Shown here piece by piece: positions 22,979 to 35,388 of a stretch of DNA of 64,000 bases. Where the stretch lies: assembly GCA_018343915.1 (NCBI GenBank), contig JABRWF010000004.1:1612001-1676000 (forward strand), written 5' to 3'. Source of the stretch: Agroathelia rolfsii (Eukaryota > Basidiomycota > Agaricomycetes > Amylocorticiales > Amylocorticiaceae). The position numbers and the translations under genes are program-made. Numbering within the stretch: the stretch's first letter is position 1; each line of letters starts with the position of its first letter. Under the pieces are notes generated by a model, which did no database searches, had not been told where the DNA came from, and saw only the letters and a list, made by a program, of their open reading frames with translations.

Positions 22979-25900
22979 TCACGATAAACAACTACGCAAA
23001 TACTCGAGTACTTCTCGTGCTATGGCATTTTCAGACTTTTCTTGGGAATTTTGCGTCGAGTTGTTCTTGGAAGTGGTATGATCTTCGTCCTCGTCTTCGT
23101 GTTCTATCAAATGTGCCGTAGTTGAAGACGAGCGTAAGATCCGCTGCGTGACTTTGTCGTAAAACTCGACAAATTCTGCTGCATGAGCAACAAACGCGCG
23201 GAACCCATCATTACTATTACTGGTGGTACCACTTGAACGATAAACGTCTCTCTTGCCAAGGGTGTCAAGGATCGTAGACCGACTCGTCTCGGACGAGCGC
23301 ATGAGCAAACCCAGCAAAATGGTCATATGACCGCGGATGAAGCTCGAGTCAGCATCAATGTCTCCGTCGGCGGCAGAACCTTGTTGCTGTTTGTAGACAT
23401 CCACAAGGCTTTCAAGGCCGTTAACAGGATGCATACAACGGCATGTACGTAGGCAGGCTCTTGTTCCAGGACATGAAGGGTCTATTTCTGGATATCAAAA
23501 AGGGAAACGATGAATAAGTAGGATTGGAAGATTGGATATGAGTCCACTTACTCAGTTTCTGAAGAAGACGGGATGTTGCATCGGGTGCACCAGATATGAT
23601 GTTTGTCAAAAGCCCTAAGCCAAGACACAACTGGTCGAACGCATGCAAGGTGGGATCGGCGGCTGAGATAGCACCGTCTGTTGATGGAGGCTTCGATGGT
23701 TCTAATGGTGGTGCTTTGGTTCGACTGTCCGACCGTTGGCGCTGAGATTTGACCACCAGGCGTACAAGATATTGTACCGCCGAGTCTATTTGACAGATCG
23801 TTTCGCAATAGTTCGGGTGTTGATGTGATAGCGTGATTAGGATGCGCAAGGATAATTCCATACAGTTTTCAACTATATCGAGTCGTCGTTTCAATCCAAA
23901 ACTTGTTCATGTAGGTCAACTAAGGGGTCACGCACCGGTAGAAACATCGACTCGACTGTCGTTATCCAATAAGATAGCCTCTAAGGAAAGACACAGAGTT
24001 AATGATCGCCGCAGCACGCCTTCTATATCTTCATCTTGCAAATGATCAGACGGTCGATCGCTCTCTTGCTTCCACTGTGAAAGCAGGGCCGTATCAAACA
24101 TTTTTAAGCAGTTTGCAATGTGATGGAATGATGGCATGTCCTGTGAATTGTCGTCCGAAGGGAAGAACGACAGGCCGGCTGTATATGACGAAAAGCGAGA
24201 TTGAACGAGATCAAGCTCCGTTGTTAAGCTTTTTAAAAGATTTGGGAAGATGCTGTATGAGAGGTAAGAGGGCGGGAGTGCAGCCAGAGCATGTGAGATG
24301 AGCAAACGGGTAGAAGGCTGGGAATTGTAGGTAAGCGGTGGTTAGTATGAATTGTGGGAATGCATAAACATACGATAGTAGTGTTATCATATAAATCGGA
24401 TTTTGTCTGGATCAGGCCACGGATAACCAATATCTAGAAATGTGGTGTTGAGGAACCACACTGGCAGAGTTTATCGTGCAGACATACCAGGCGTTTTTCT
24501 GTTTTCGGTATTCCTGCATTTCGCAATATGGCATCTGACGCTACCAATGATACCAGCTTCAAAAAGTCCTTCTCAAGATGGATAAAGCAGGATATTGAAG
24601 CCAGCGTTTCAACAAAATTTTCCTTGCGTGAGAGCTCGGCAATCGAAAGTTTGTCACGGGCCACAAGCGCGGCATACAGGGCCAGAAGTATGTCCAGCAC
24701 CTGCTTTTTAGGTGAGCTAAGCCAAATTTCCAGTAGGGCTACTACATACTTTATCACCACTCCCACCCCCTGCAGCGCATAAGACATCCCAGGTTCGCTC
24801 TAGAAAGTCAGCTGTCGTTGCTTTCCGCGCAAATTCGGAATCACATAGTTTAGTGATGAGTTCCAGTGCACTGGAGTATGTCAGTCTCCAGCATAGCTAT
24901 TAACTTGAATCAAGGAAATACCTCGTCCTGCGAACACCAATATTGGATTGTTCGTTTAGTCCTTCAAAGAGATATCCCACCTCGTCAAGAAATCTTCTGC
25001 TTTCCCCCTTGCTTCGAAGCTCAGTGATACTCTTGAGATCGTTCATCATACCGTTACGTAGAGGAACGCGTAAGGGTACATCATCGCCATCGGCTAAAAC
25101 AGGCAAGTAGGGGTCGTCTTCCGAATTATCCACACCCCATCGCAGCCGGAGGTCAGTATAGGACTCTCCGCCACCAAATCCATCGTCCTCGTCCTCTTGA
25201 GATTGATTCAGAAGTGTGTCTGCTAGACCAAGCGGGACGACGTATGAGCGAGATCTGCCCGCATACGTGCGTTGTGAGTTTGAGGAGAGAAGATTTGGGC
25301 GTTGTGGCGTAGTTGGTTGAGAGCCGGGTGCGTCCATGGGTGCGTCCGTAGTATCGTTATCCTCGATTAGGACAGTAGGTTCCTGCCTAAGGGATGAAAT
25401 CGACGCAGTTGTATAGGAAGCATTCGAATAAGCTGTTTCTTGGCTTGCTTCTTGTGAGGTGCCACTTTGGCTACGGCTTAGCATACGTTTCATTATTCCG
25501 CGTGCAGGGGGCTTCTTGACATGGCCAGATGTATCTTCCTCGTTGGGTAACAAGGACACCTGTGAGATGTTTCGAGCGAGCTTCATAGGACTGTCTCCAG
25601 GATTGGGTCTGGCAGAGTCAAAATATCTATGCGACGATGTGGAAGCGGACTTTGATGATGAGGCGCTTTTCTGAGCTGCTCGGGAGCCGCTGCTGGTTGC
25701 ATCTAGATTTCATGTCCAACGGAGGGACTGCCTATTGAATGGCCAAACAGGACATACCATCGAATGTCTTGGAGTCTCTTCTAGGTCCCAAGGACTTTAT
25801 GGATAGCGCAGAAGACGTATACTTGCTACGATCCTGTGAGCCGCTCGTAGTAACATGTCTGTCAAGGTCAGGTGCAGCAACTTTCCGTCGCTTGCCAATG

Positions 25901-26010
25901 TGTTCTGACACAGGTTCTGGGGAGGGAGAAGAAGACAAGCGTGCATGGGTAGAGAGCGGTTTTCCGGTGCGCTTGAGGCCCTTGCGACTATAAGTTGTTG
26001 TTGGTTTCAT
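22979..26010 (-). CDS. WAPL: Wings apart-like protein (cohesin release factor)
   Basis: Nuclear protein that binds PDS5 and opens cohesin rings. Minus-strand gene of several exons. Start ATG at 26010 (MKPTTTYSRKGLKRTGK); stop at 22979. The N-terminal third is Ser/Lys/Arg-rich and disordered. The conserved WAPL domain begins with MNDLKSITELRSKGESRRFL and DEVGYLFEGL (about 24950-25060), the usual opening of this fold. It continues as helical HEAT-like repeats through FPNLLKSLTTELDLVQSRFS (about 24200) and the LLTNIISGAPDATSRLLQKL segment (about 23600). It ends with an acidic linker and EVLEYLRSCLS. Exon joins were not all resolved, so length is approximate, near 850-900 aa. It shares a 135 bp promoter with BIR1. 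Confidence 0.88.
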
Positions 26011-26145
26011 GAAGGCCACTGGCAGCAAGTAACAACTTGAAAGACTTGTGATTGTTGTGAACAATGTGAATTGTGAACACTATGTCATGGCTGCACAGCC
26101 ACCGCACCGTCCTTGGAACAACACCCATCTGTCTCCCCGCTGGCC
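26011..26145. promoter_or_regulatory. Bidirectional promoter WAPL / BIR1
   Basis: Only 135 bp separate the two start codons. The octamer TTGTGAAC occurs twice, at 26055-26062 and 26071-26078, 16 bp apart, and is a candidate shared element. No TATA box is evident. Confidence 0.65.
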
Positions 26146-28452
26146 ATGAACTGCTTCCAGGCAAGGCTCGACTCTTTCGCAAAGCCAAAGCGTGTCAAAA
26201 AGTCTTCTGGTGCATTTGCAAACGTGAAATGGCCCCATCCTTCATCATGGACTGTCACGCCCCAGTCGCTGGCCGAAGCCGGATTCTACTGGAGCCCTAG
26301 CTGGGACGACAAGGATAACGTTGTATGCTTCATGTGTGAGAAGGAGCTCAGTGAATGGGACCAGGATGACGATCCGTTCGAGACGCACTTTGAAAAGTGC
26401 AAATCCAAATGTGCCTGGGCTGTTGTCAGATGCGGTCTTCCCCGCGATTTTGACGAGCATGGGACGTGCGTACAGATATTGTTTATGGCGGAGTGCGCAT
26501 TGTAGTAACGTCGACATGCAATGCATAGGTTCATATCTGAAGATCCTTCCCGTCATCCGACACATAAATCAATGGAGAAAGCTCGTCTCGAAACTTTTAC
26601 ATCTGTAGGCAATTATCCGCACGATGATACCAAGAACCACGGTGCCAGTTCCAAGAGGGTACGCAGGTCTATCTCTCTCTTGGTTTTCATTTTTCTTACC
26701 AGAATAAACATCTAGATGGCTCGTGCAGGCTTCGTTTATACCCCCCAATCTGAAGGCGATGATACAGTCACTTGCTTTTACTGCCAGACATCATTAAGTG
26801 GATGGGATAAAGGCGATGATCCTGTGTAAGTACCACAGGCATACTCTCAATACTTGAACCGTATACATATGATTAGTGATCTAGAGAAGAACATCGCAAA
26901 CGTGTAACAACAACGCCCTGTCCATTCTTCCCTGTCATGTCCACTCCCGCAGCCACGAAACATCGACGGGTCACCTCTCGCACAACAAAGGCCTCTACCG
27001 CTGCGGAGGGTAGCCCGCCGCCCCCTTCAGCCGCAGAGAAACCTCCGACAAAGAAAAAAACTAAGAAGACGACCACGACTACTGCTGCTTCTGCAGATGA
27101 GGAGGCGGCACCGGCACCAGCGCCTGCTCCAAAGACGCGGGGTTCCTCCCGACCACCGTCCAGGGCTCAGTTGTCCAAATCGACCTCGCGTAAGCTTACC
27201 ACGGATACGAGCTCAGACCCTGTTGCCAAATCTCTGGCACGCAAGGCTTCCGTGCGCTCGACAGGGACAGCCAAGTCATCTCGAACGGCAGTTGAATCAT
27301 CTCATGAAGAGTCTGGTGAAGAATCAGAAAAGGAGCCGCCGCCGCCTCCGCCACCTAAGCAGATGAAAGTTTCGAAGAGTAAAAAGGCGCCTGTTGTTTC
27401 GTCCTCGACACGCTCTGATGACGAAGTGGAGGAAATTGCCCCTCCACCAGCTTCAGCGCCGAAAGCAAAGAAGGGTAAAGGTAAAGCCAGCCGTTCTGCA
27501 GCTCCCGCAGCGAAGCGCGCTCCTCCTGTCAAGGTAGAAGAACCAGATAGTGAAGAGGAAGTTGAGGCTGTTGCTACTCCAGCTGATGATTCTGATGAAA
27601 TCCCTGATAATAACAAAAAGGAGGAGGAGGAGGAGGAGGAGGAAGAGGAAGAGGAACAGCCCCCACTACCACCCAAACGGACATCCCGCGCTAAACCTGG
27701 GCCCAAGCCAAAAGCGAAATCTTCCCGGTCGACTGCTGAGCCCAAGGTGCGCAAACCGCCATCACCTGAGCCAGAAGTTCCTATGGTCGTCGACGACCAC
27801 GGCGATGATGATGCCGACGATGACAGAGATCGCGATGAGGATGATGAGGATGATGATGACAATGGGCAGCATCCTGCATCATCTATGCCTGTCGAAGAGG
27901 CAACACCTCCACCAGCTGTAGCTTCGCCAGCGCCGTCGCCATCACCCTCCCCTCAGAAGAGCAAGAAGCCGGTCCCCGCCAAAGTCAAGCCACCTCCGGC
28001 AGAGAAACTGGTACGCCCTGCTAGCCGGGAGGGCTCTCCTATGAAAGAAGACGATTATTTGCCTCCACGGTCACCGTCTCCTCTGCCCCCTCCCAAGCGC
28101 ACTGCCGCGTTTCCCCCGCGTGTGCGTGTGTCTGGGATTGAGACTATACCTGATCGTGAGTTTTAATGATTTTTTCAAAGCAGAATTTGACAACTGGTTT
28201 TATATAGCATTCGCGGATGATGCACCTGCCCCAGCTCCGGTACGTGGCAAGGCAGCAGCCACTGCGGAAGAAGCCCTTGACGACACCGATGATAATCCCC
28301 TGCGGGGTATCGACAAGAGTATGACAATTGAGCAGTGGATCCGGCTAGAGATTTCGACGCAACATGATGATATGCGCTCTGAAGGGCTCAAACGCATCGC
28401 GCTCTTCCAGAAGAAGGCAGCCGAGATTCGTCGCAAGATTGAGCAGCTCTGA
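26146..28452 (+). CDS. BIR1: BIR-domain protein, chromosomal passenger subunit (survivin/Bir1)
   Basis: Five exons (26146-26465, 26529-26658, 26716-26825, 26885-28155, 28208-28452) give 691 aa. Two BIR zinc-binding domains are visible. The first (residues about 25-105) has SLAEAGFYWSPSWDDKDNVV, then CFMC and HFEKC...C. The second has MARAGFVYTPQSEGDDTV, CFYC, GWDKGDDP, and EEHRKR...CPFF across an intron. A long low-complexity region rich in Lys, Glu, Pro and Ser follows. A final helix is MTIEQWIRLEISTQHDDMRS...EIRRKIEQL, where INCENP/borealin-type contacts would be expected. This layout matches fungal Bir1, which acts with Aurora and INCENP at centromeres and the spindle midzone. It is not a caspase inhibitor in fungi. 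Start ATG 26146 is the first in frame; an upstream ATG at 26088 stops quickly. Confidence 0.92.
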
Positions 28453-29381
28453 AATGAGGGATTCTTCTTCGCGTTGTATTGCTTACCTACACGGACTACC
28501 AACCGGTCATGCTTTTTTTTTTTTTCTGTCAGGGGACAGCTTTATCTTTTAATACTAATTACGCAACCACCATCTCGGTGGAGAACCATATGTTCTGCTA
28601 CATGAGTCCCTCCCCCCCCCCTTTTTTTTTTCTCCCAACATATTGGTCTTGCATACCAACGCGTGTTTCCAGCATATAGATTTTTCTAAACAATCCATCG
28701 TACGCACATACCGTTTACATCATGTACTCTAACAATGACATAGCACGCATATTCGGCCCCAATGAATGCATACTGACATGCATCATGCCGCGTAACATTT
28801 CCTTGACAATTCCTTACATGTGTCTTATCTAGGCGCGCCTCCCACTCCGCCCATCGGGTTATTCCGGGTTAGCCGAGTATCGACTCTCGTTGGGCTTTTC
28901 CGATTCGTGCCGTGGATTACGCAAAAAGAAGTGTAATTATATATTCATGAAACTGACAAGAGAATACATCCCCGTTAGAGTTTTAACGTGGAAAGTGCGG
29001 GGTTTGGGAGCAAATACGACACTAGCAATCATACATACAAAGGAGCACATTAGTTACATCACTAGACCCATTGCACACGGCGATCCAGAAAAGGACCTTT
29101 CTCCTAATCAAAGGCCAGGTGATCTATTCGTTGATGCGAACAATGCCCAGTGCCCAGATACTCTAATGATAGTAGTAGACCAGAAATGAACGAGACTTGT
29201 GTTGTGCGTGCGTGCGGCGATGAGGAGCGTAAATACGAGACACTCGACCGAGGCACTGGTAGGGCAGTATATACCAAGAATAATACCAGTGCTAGCCTGG
29301 TGTATATACATAGTCTCTCCTTATCGATACTCTCAAGACACATCTCATCGACAGCACTACTCTTGTTTTACCCTTGAAACG
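28453..29381. other. Intergenic region downstream of BIR1
   Basis: 929 bp. Contains homopolymer runs (T-run near 28512; C-run then T-run near 28611-28631). A TATA-like GTATATACC near 29268 and GTATATACAT near 29300 lie about 80-115 bp before the ATG of the next ORF. Confidence 0.5.
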
Positions 29382-29663
29382 ATGCCTTCGCACACATCGA
29401 TGACGGCGACGACGCCAACTCTTCAGAACACACACACGACCGCCGGCGTCGCCTCGAGGCTACCCACCACTGGGCCAGAAATAATGCACCTTTCCCAACA
29501 TGCGGCAGCAGCACGCCATGAGCCAGCAGCACCGGCGTATCAATATGCTCATCATCATCATCACCATCGTCGACAAGCCTCAGGGGCATCCACGGCCTCT
29601 TCGACAGAGGAAGCCTGGAACACAAACTTCTTCGATAACCCGTGGAACATGACAATGTGGTGA
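29382..29663 (+). CDS. Small 93-aa protein, His-rich, unknown
   Basis: Intronless ORF with ATG at 29382. Sequence is Thr/Ala/Ser-rich with a run of six His (around residue 62) followed by RRQASGASTASS. The end is EEAWNTNFFDNPWNMTMW, an aromatic-rich tail unlike the rest and possibly a conserved binding motif. No signal peptide or membrane segment. TATA-like boxes upstream and a clean gap on both sides support expression, but homology was not checked. A longer frame from 29199 has no good start. Convergent with ATP-citrate lyase. Confidence 0.5.
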   Translation: MPSHTSMTATTPTLQNTHTTAGVASRLPTTGPEIMHLSQHAAAARHEPAAPAYQYAHHHHHHRRQASGASTASSTEEAWNTNFFDNPWNMTMW

Positions 29664-29944
29664 AGATGGGACACATGGAGAAAGAGATATTGAAATGTGA
29701 TCTATTTATGCCTATGTATGCGAGTTACAGGTAAGAGAGTAAAAACAAGGGTAATTGAGATTTATGAGCTGATTGGTTATAACATGTGGATTATAGCGGG
29801 GACAACAGACAGTAGATGAAACACCGGGACATGAGGAGGAGGGAGGGAGAGGAGGAAGAGAGAAGTACATGGTGATAAGGGAGGAGGAAAAATGGGAAAA
29901 GAGACGAAAAAAAAGAATATCCAACAACGCCCTTTCTCTCATGC

Positions 29945-32900
29945 TTATGCGATCTTGCTGAGCACACGAGGCTGGTTGACGTCGGCCATGTTGATGAACT
30001 AGAGAAACAACCACTGTAAGCATCATGTTTCCCCCTTTACACAAAGATGTCACTCACGATATCGTCCGCAGGGTGACGGTAGAGCGGAGCACGCAGACGC
30101 TTTTGGTCGAGGTGGTGGCCGATGAAACCGATGCTGCGACCGAGCACAAAGAGGCCGTTGAGCGTGCCAATCTTGATGTACTCGTCCGCCTCCTCGGGCG
30201 TAAACGCGCCGCTGTCACGGAGCAGGTCGACGAAGCAGACGGCAATGCAGCCATCGACGTTCAAGATGAGCTGTAGAAGGAGGGGAATCATCAGCATAAA
30301 CGCCCATATACGTCACATCACCATATCTACTCACTGTATCCTTCTTGGAGGTGGTCACCTTCTCGACGGCAAGCGCATAATCCAATAAGCTGTGGCTCGG
30401 GAAGTTCTTGCGCACGTACTCCTTCACGAGCTCGACACGCAGATCGGGGTTGTTCACGCTCTTGATCTTGTGGCCGATACCGCTAATCAACTTGTTCGCC
30501 TTACGCGACGCGTCCACAAACTCGCGCGGCGTCAGACCCGTATCGCGCGCGTTCGAGAACATCGCCGCGGCCTCGTCGAGCGCACCACCGAATCGGCTGC
30601 CGATAGTCAATAGACCAGATGCGAGGGACGAGATCAAGTCCTTGCCAGCACGCGTGGCGACGATGGTGTTCATCGCGCCCGACACGGCCGGACCGTGGTC
30701 GGCGGTGAGCATGAGCACCATCTCGATGAACTTGGTCGCCCATGGCGGCAGACGGCGCTTGAACCAGAGCAGGGATACGACACCACCGATACCAATGTCC
30801 TCCTTGAACACCTCCGAGATGCGCATGCCGGCGTACAGCAGCTCCTGCCCACGCTCGTCGGAGATGGTCGAAATGAACGCAGCCGGCTTGCGGATCAGGC
30901 CCAGCTCCTGCGCCCACTTGTAGTCCATCGGGATCACGGGCGGGTCACGCTCCGCCTGGGGCACGATCGCGCCCGACGCAACCAGGCGCTCATACGTCTC
31001 GCCCAGCACCTGTGGCAGGTCCTCGAACGTGTCGGGCACGATGAAGCCCGCCGCGCGCATGGCCGTGTTCTTGGCGTCAGCCGTCTCCATGTCCGAGTTC
31101 GCCATCGAGCCGGCGTGGCCGAACTGCACCTCGGTCGTGAACATCTTGGCGCAGGTGCCGATGGCCCAGGCGACGATGGGCTTCTTGATGATGCCCTTCT
31201 TGACGGCCTCGATGACGCGGTACTCTTCGATACCACCAACCTCGCCAAGGAGGACGAGCATCTTGCACTCGGGGTCTTGCTCGTAGCGCAGCAAGTGATC
31301 AATGAACGTCGAGCCGGGGTAGCGGTCACCACCGATGGCGATACCCTCGTAGGTGCCGTTTGTGACGAGCGAGAGGATGTTGTTGAGCTCGTTGGACATA
31401 CCACCCGACTTGGAGACGTAGCCGACCGAGCCAGGGCGGTAGAGCTTGGACGCAATGATGTTGTCCATCATACCGCCAGAGTTGCCGATCCTGAAGCAAC
31501 CAGGCTTGATACCACCGACCGTAGCGGGACCGATGATCAACACGCCCTTTTGCTTGGCGAGGTGCAAGATCTCACGCGCGTGGCGCTCGGGCACACCCTC
31601 CGCAATGAGCGCGATCGCCTTGATCTGGGGGAACGCAAACGTCTCGAGCGTGCTCGAGTAGACCGAACGCGAGCTCGCAAAGTTCACGAGCACGTCCACC
31701 TCGGGGTGCTTCTTGACCGCCTCCTCGATCGAGGTGTAGACCGGCAGCAGCGTCTCCTTCGTGCCCCAGTAGAACTTCTGGATGTGGTGTCCACCGAAGG
31801 GGTAGATCATCGCCGCCACACTTGGCGTCTCACGGCCGCACGAGAAGTCAAAGTCGAGCATGCCCTGGATCGCGCGCGGCTGGAGGCCGTACACGAACGA
31901 GCGTGTGGACGAATCAAATGGCCTGAAGCTTGGGCGTGCGCCGTGGCCCTGGACGTGGTCGAAGCGCACGATCTGGTCGTCGGGCTGTGTACGCGCGCCG
32001 TCTGCGTGAATCGAGCCCACGGCTTCCGTCGTCTCAGGAACGGTTTGGGCCCTCACGGACGGCGAGCCGGGTGCCGTGGGTGCGATGGACTTGGGCACGG
32101 ACTTGCCGCTGCCTGTAGACTTGACACCGAGTGCGACCGGCACGATGTCGGTGATGTGCGTGTCGGGGCCGTAGACCTTGATGGGTACGCCGAGGGACTC
32201 GCCAAGGAGACGCATGGCCTTGAGACCCTCCTGGTAGTTGGGACCACCGCGACGGACGAAGATGCGCACGTTGTGGGCGATCAAGGGCGCCTTGTACTCC
32301 TTCAGGGCGCGGATGATACCCTTGAAGGTCGCAGCGACGTTGGTGAAGTTGGCGATACCACCACCGATGATAAGGATCTTGCCCTCAGGGTTGGGCCTGC
32401 CGCGCGTCATGAGGTCGACTGGAGTTAATCGTCAGCAAGAAAATATGGTCGACAACTATTCAGTGCACTCAACTGATCGTCTTGGCGTATTCGTAGGTCT
32501 GGCCTTCAGATGGGGCACCCGAGTACTCGCCATAGTTGGCCAGCTCGTGTGCGAAGCCGTGTGCGGCAATGGCGTCCGAGTAGACGACGGAGGCACCACC
32601 ACCGGCGACCATCGTCCAGACACGACCTTCAGCATTGAGCACGGTCAGCTTGAGCGAAGCACCAGTGGAGCCATCAAGTTTCTGGATGTAAGCCTCCTCC
32701 TTGGTCAGGTCACGGCCGAACGGCGCGGGCCAGACCATAGGGGGTCCGCGATCGGCCGAGACGCCCTTGCCTTTGGAGGCGGCGGTGGCAGCCTGGTCGT
32801 ACACGGACAGGTCGCGTGCGACAGCCCACTTGGGTCCGCAGATGGACTCGGCAGTCTGGTCGAGCTTGGCAGCCATGTCGAGGTAGTGGATGGTGGGCTC

Positions 32901-33717
32901 ACCGCCGTCAACGGCGTCGAGGCAGATGAGCGGGTTGATCTCGAGGTAGGCAAAGTGGAGGTCGACGTAGACGGAGTAGAGGCGGGTGAGGAAATCGACC
33001 AGCGTGGCCTGCTTGGTAGCGGGGACGTTGGGCAGCAGGGTCTGCGTGATGATCTCACGCGAGGGGAAGGGCTCGCCGACGGGGATGGTGAGCTTCAGGG
33101 CCTTGGCGTCGACATCGCCAACCTCGACACCACCTTCGTGCGTGAAGAGGATGGAGTCACCCTCGCGAGCCGAGTTGATGCAGACGTAGTATTCGGTGTG
33201 AGATGGATGGGGCAGGAAGGGCTCGACGATGAAGTTGTTGAGCGTGCCAGTGATGGACTCAACCTGTGTACAGTAGATAATGAAATGATAAGCGATAAGA
33301 TTTCTTTGGACGATCTTTCTTGATCAAAATGGTTTACGGGCCTTTTGTGGTTTGCCTGCACGCTCAGCAATCCATTGTCTCGCCTCGTCCCAGGACTTGT
33401 TGAGAGCGAGGAGACCAGCCTTGCCACGGCGCTTGATGAGCTGGTCAGGTTTGGCGACGAGCTTTGTGGTCGAAACCCAGGATGGCAACTGGGTATCGGG
33501 CGTGATGGAGTTCGTCTCTGGGTCCCAGGAGACCTGGGCGACCTTGACGGCGGGGTAGACGAATTTTGTGAGCGTCTTTGCACCATCGATAGCGGGTGCG
33601 CGCTCGAGCCAGTAAGCGAGCAGGAGCTTTGCGTCGTACTCACGGATGGCTGTTGAGGGCAGTAGGGGGTTAGGATAATGATAAGATCAGTGAACAACAC
33701 CCACCCTTGGACGACAT
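29945..33717 (-). CDS. ACLY: ATP-citrate lyase, single-chain form
   Basis: Cytosolic enzyme: citrate + CoA + ATP gives acetyl-CoA + oxaloacetate, feeding lipid and sterol synthesis. Exons 33717-33705, 33649-33342, 33263-32474, 32418-30335, 30270-30058 and 29998-29945 give 1153 aa. The N-terminal half (succinyl-CoA-synthetase-beta/ATP-grasp type) has [20 protein letters not shown] and [10 protein letters not shown]. The middle has [17 protein letters not shown], then the CoA-binding domain [31 protein letters not shown] carries the phospho-histidine (about residue 805). The C-terminal citrate-synthase-like domain has [20 protein letters not shown] and [17 protein letters not shown]. This is the fused form; many ascomycetes have two genes. 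Exon 2/3 requires a GC-AG intron (33341-33264). The first exon is only 13 nt. High GC at third positions produces long antisense frames. Confidence 0.97.
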
Positions 33718-34532
33718 GATTAGAGAATGGATGGGAGAAGGGGGGGGGGGGGGAGGGCGAGGAGGAGGAGGAGAACGACGATGGGTGAATTTATAACAGG
33801 AAATACTCGATAAATATTCGATAATTGCCATCGTGGGGACAATGGCTGCCCATTGGGGATTCCCTCAATTTTCACACGCAACTCGCTCTCGCACCATTTT
33901 TCCCAAGCAGATTCAACATATCGTTTCACCTCGTCTGATCCTGGGACTTTTTGCTCCTTGTCGTCGCCGTCGTTGTCGACGATAGCGAGCAGGAGAGGCG
34001 AGTGGGAGGTGGGATAGCATATACTGTACTACTGTACCGTACCATGTTCACCCCTCGGTCAACTACTCCATCCCATTGCCATCCATTTGCAGCGTGTTGG
34101 TTTTATCGCGTCTATCAATCGCCAATCGTCCAATAGTCGACGGCGGGTGAGGATTCTGTGCAGGGTGAGGCGTACCAGCTGACTGCATTCATCCATCGAT
34201 AATGGCCTCATGCATACACGCAAGTCCATAATGCATACGCAAGTGCTTTATTATTATTCTCTTTTCCCAGCACTCTCCTCCAACGCCATCACCGACCAGA
34301 ACGGCTCGTGGGACATCTCGCCCTGGCCGTGTTATGCGTGTTGATGTATCCACGCTGATGGCGAGAAAACGCACAAGGCACAACAACATGCCAACATATC
34401 CACACCCGGGTCCGATTGGCCCATTTGTCCGTTCATCATTACCATTATCTGCAGGCAATTATAACATACTTGGTGTGTGTTCTCTAAGCGCGTCTATTTT
34501 TTGGTCTCGCTCTCTCTTCTCTCTCTCTCCTA
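33718..34532. promoter_or_regulatory. ACLY upstream region
   Basis: 815 bp between the ACLY start and the uL16m stop, so it holds the ACLY promoter and the uL16m 3' UTR. A G-run of about 12 (33739-33752) lies just 5' of the ACLY start, on its transcribed side. No sterol-response element was recognised with confidence. Confidence 0.5.
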
Positions 34533-35388
34533 TCATGCCGTCTGGCCGGCTTCGACCTCGACAGTCCTGTCGATAGCGGGCGTTGTCGACACAGTGGGTT
34601 CCGATGGTGTGACGCCCTTGACTAATCCAATGCGTGGCGGCGAGTTGCGAGTGATGAATTCGTATGTCCGTGGAAGCTTATCCGAGGCCAGTCGAAGCGC
34701 TGGAAGCCGTAAATGAGTGAACATGTCAATGTACTATATAATAGAAATAACATACCTTCTTTTGCAAGCTCTTCTCTCACGGGCACACCACCAATTTCGA
34801 AAATAACCCGTCCTGTAGGTACACTGTATAATGAAAAATAAATAAATAAGCATTGTCGTTACCTACTGAAATATGCACACTCACCGAGTAGCCCAATACT
34901 CAAATGTACCTTTACCCTTACCCATACGAGTCTCATTTCCCTATTTACGCACATATCACATTACTCTTCACACATACCACTCACACTACTTCGCCACATA
35001 CCTTGATACAAACCGGAATATCCGGGAACACACGCATGTACACCTTTGCACCCTTAATGACCTTAATCTTCCTCTTAATCACCTCCTCTGCCGTCGTGAG
35101 CTGCTTCGCCGTCAGGCGCACGCCATGGTCCTTGATACGGATACCCCAGTCTCCATATGCAAGCGTCGTGCCCTTTGTTGAGCCGCCCGTCGGGATAGGA
35201 ATCGTGCCCTTGTGTCGGCGGATGTTGGCCATTTTGCGCGGTGCGAGCTGGCCACGCCAACGCGCGAACGTCGTGCTTGGTGCATGTTGCGCATTCGTAT
35301 TGGACGCGAATACAGAAGACGGCGAGAGCGAAGGCGTTTGTCTTGCCAATAACGAGCGCGACGACGAGCAGCGGAGGAGGGAGAACAT
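34533..35388 (-). CDS. MRPL16: Mitochondrial large-subunit ribosomal protein uL16m
   Basis: Four exons (35388-35002, 34940-34885, 34823-34756, 34699-34533) give 225 aa. An Arg/Ser-rich, acid-poor N-terminus (MFSLLRCSSSRSLLARQ) looks like a mitochondrial targeting peptide. The uL16 core follows: RKMANIRRHKG, LAYGDWGIRI, GVRLTAKQLTTAEEVIKRKI, then [30 protein letters not shown] and PTGRVIFEIGGVPVREELAKE, then ALRLASDKLP. These are the usual rRNA- and tRNA-contacting phrases of the family. A short C-terminal extension follows. Divergent from PRP3 with 102 bp between starts. Confidence 0.95.

Noticed and set aside
27302..27862. 186-codon minus frame, Ser-rich
   Set aside because: Mirror of the Glu/Asp/Pro low-complexity part of BIR1; poly-Ser comes from GAA/GAG repeats read backwards.
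30695..32428. 577-codon open frame on the plus strand
   Set aside because: Exactly antisense to ATP-citrate lyase. Strong third-position GC bias of that gene removes stops on the opposite strand; the translation is Arg/Asp/Leu-rich without any motif.
32238..33323. 361-codon plus-strand frame
   Set aside because: Also antisense to ATP-citrate lyase exons and crosses two of its introns; no recognisable domain.
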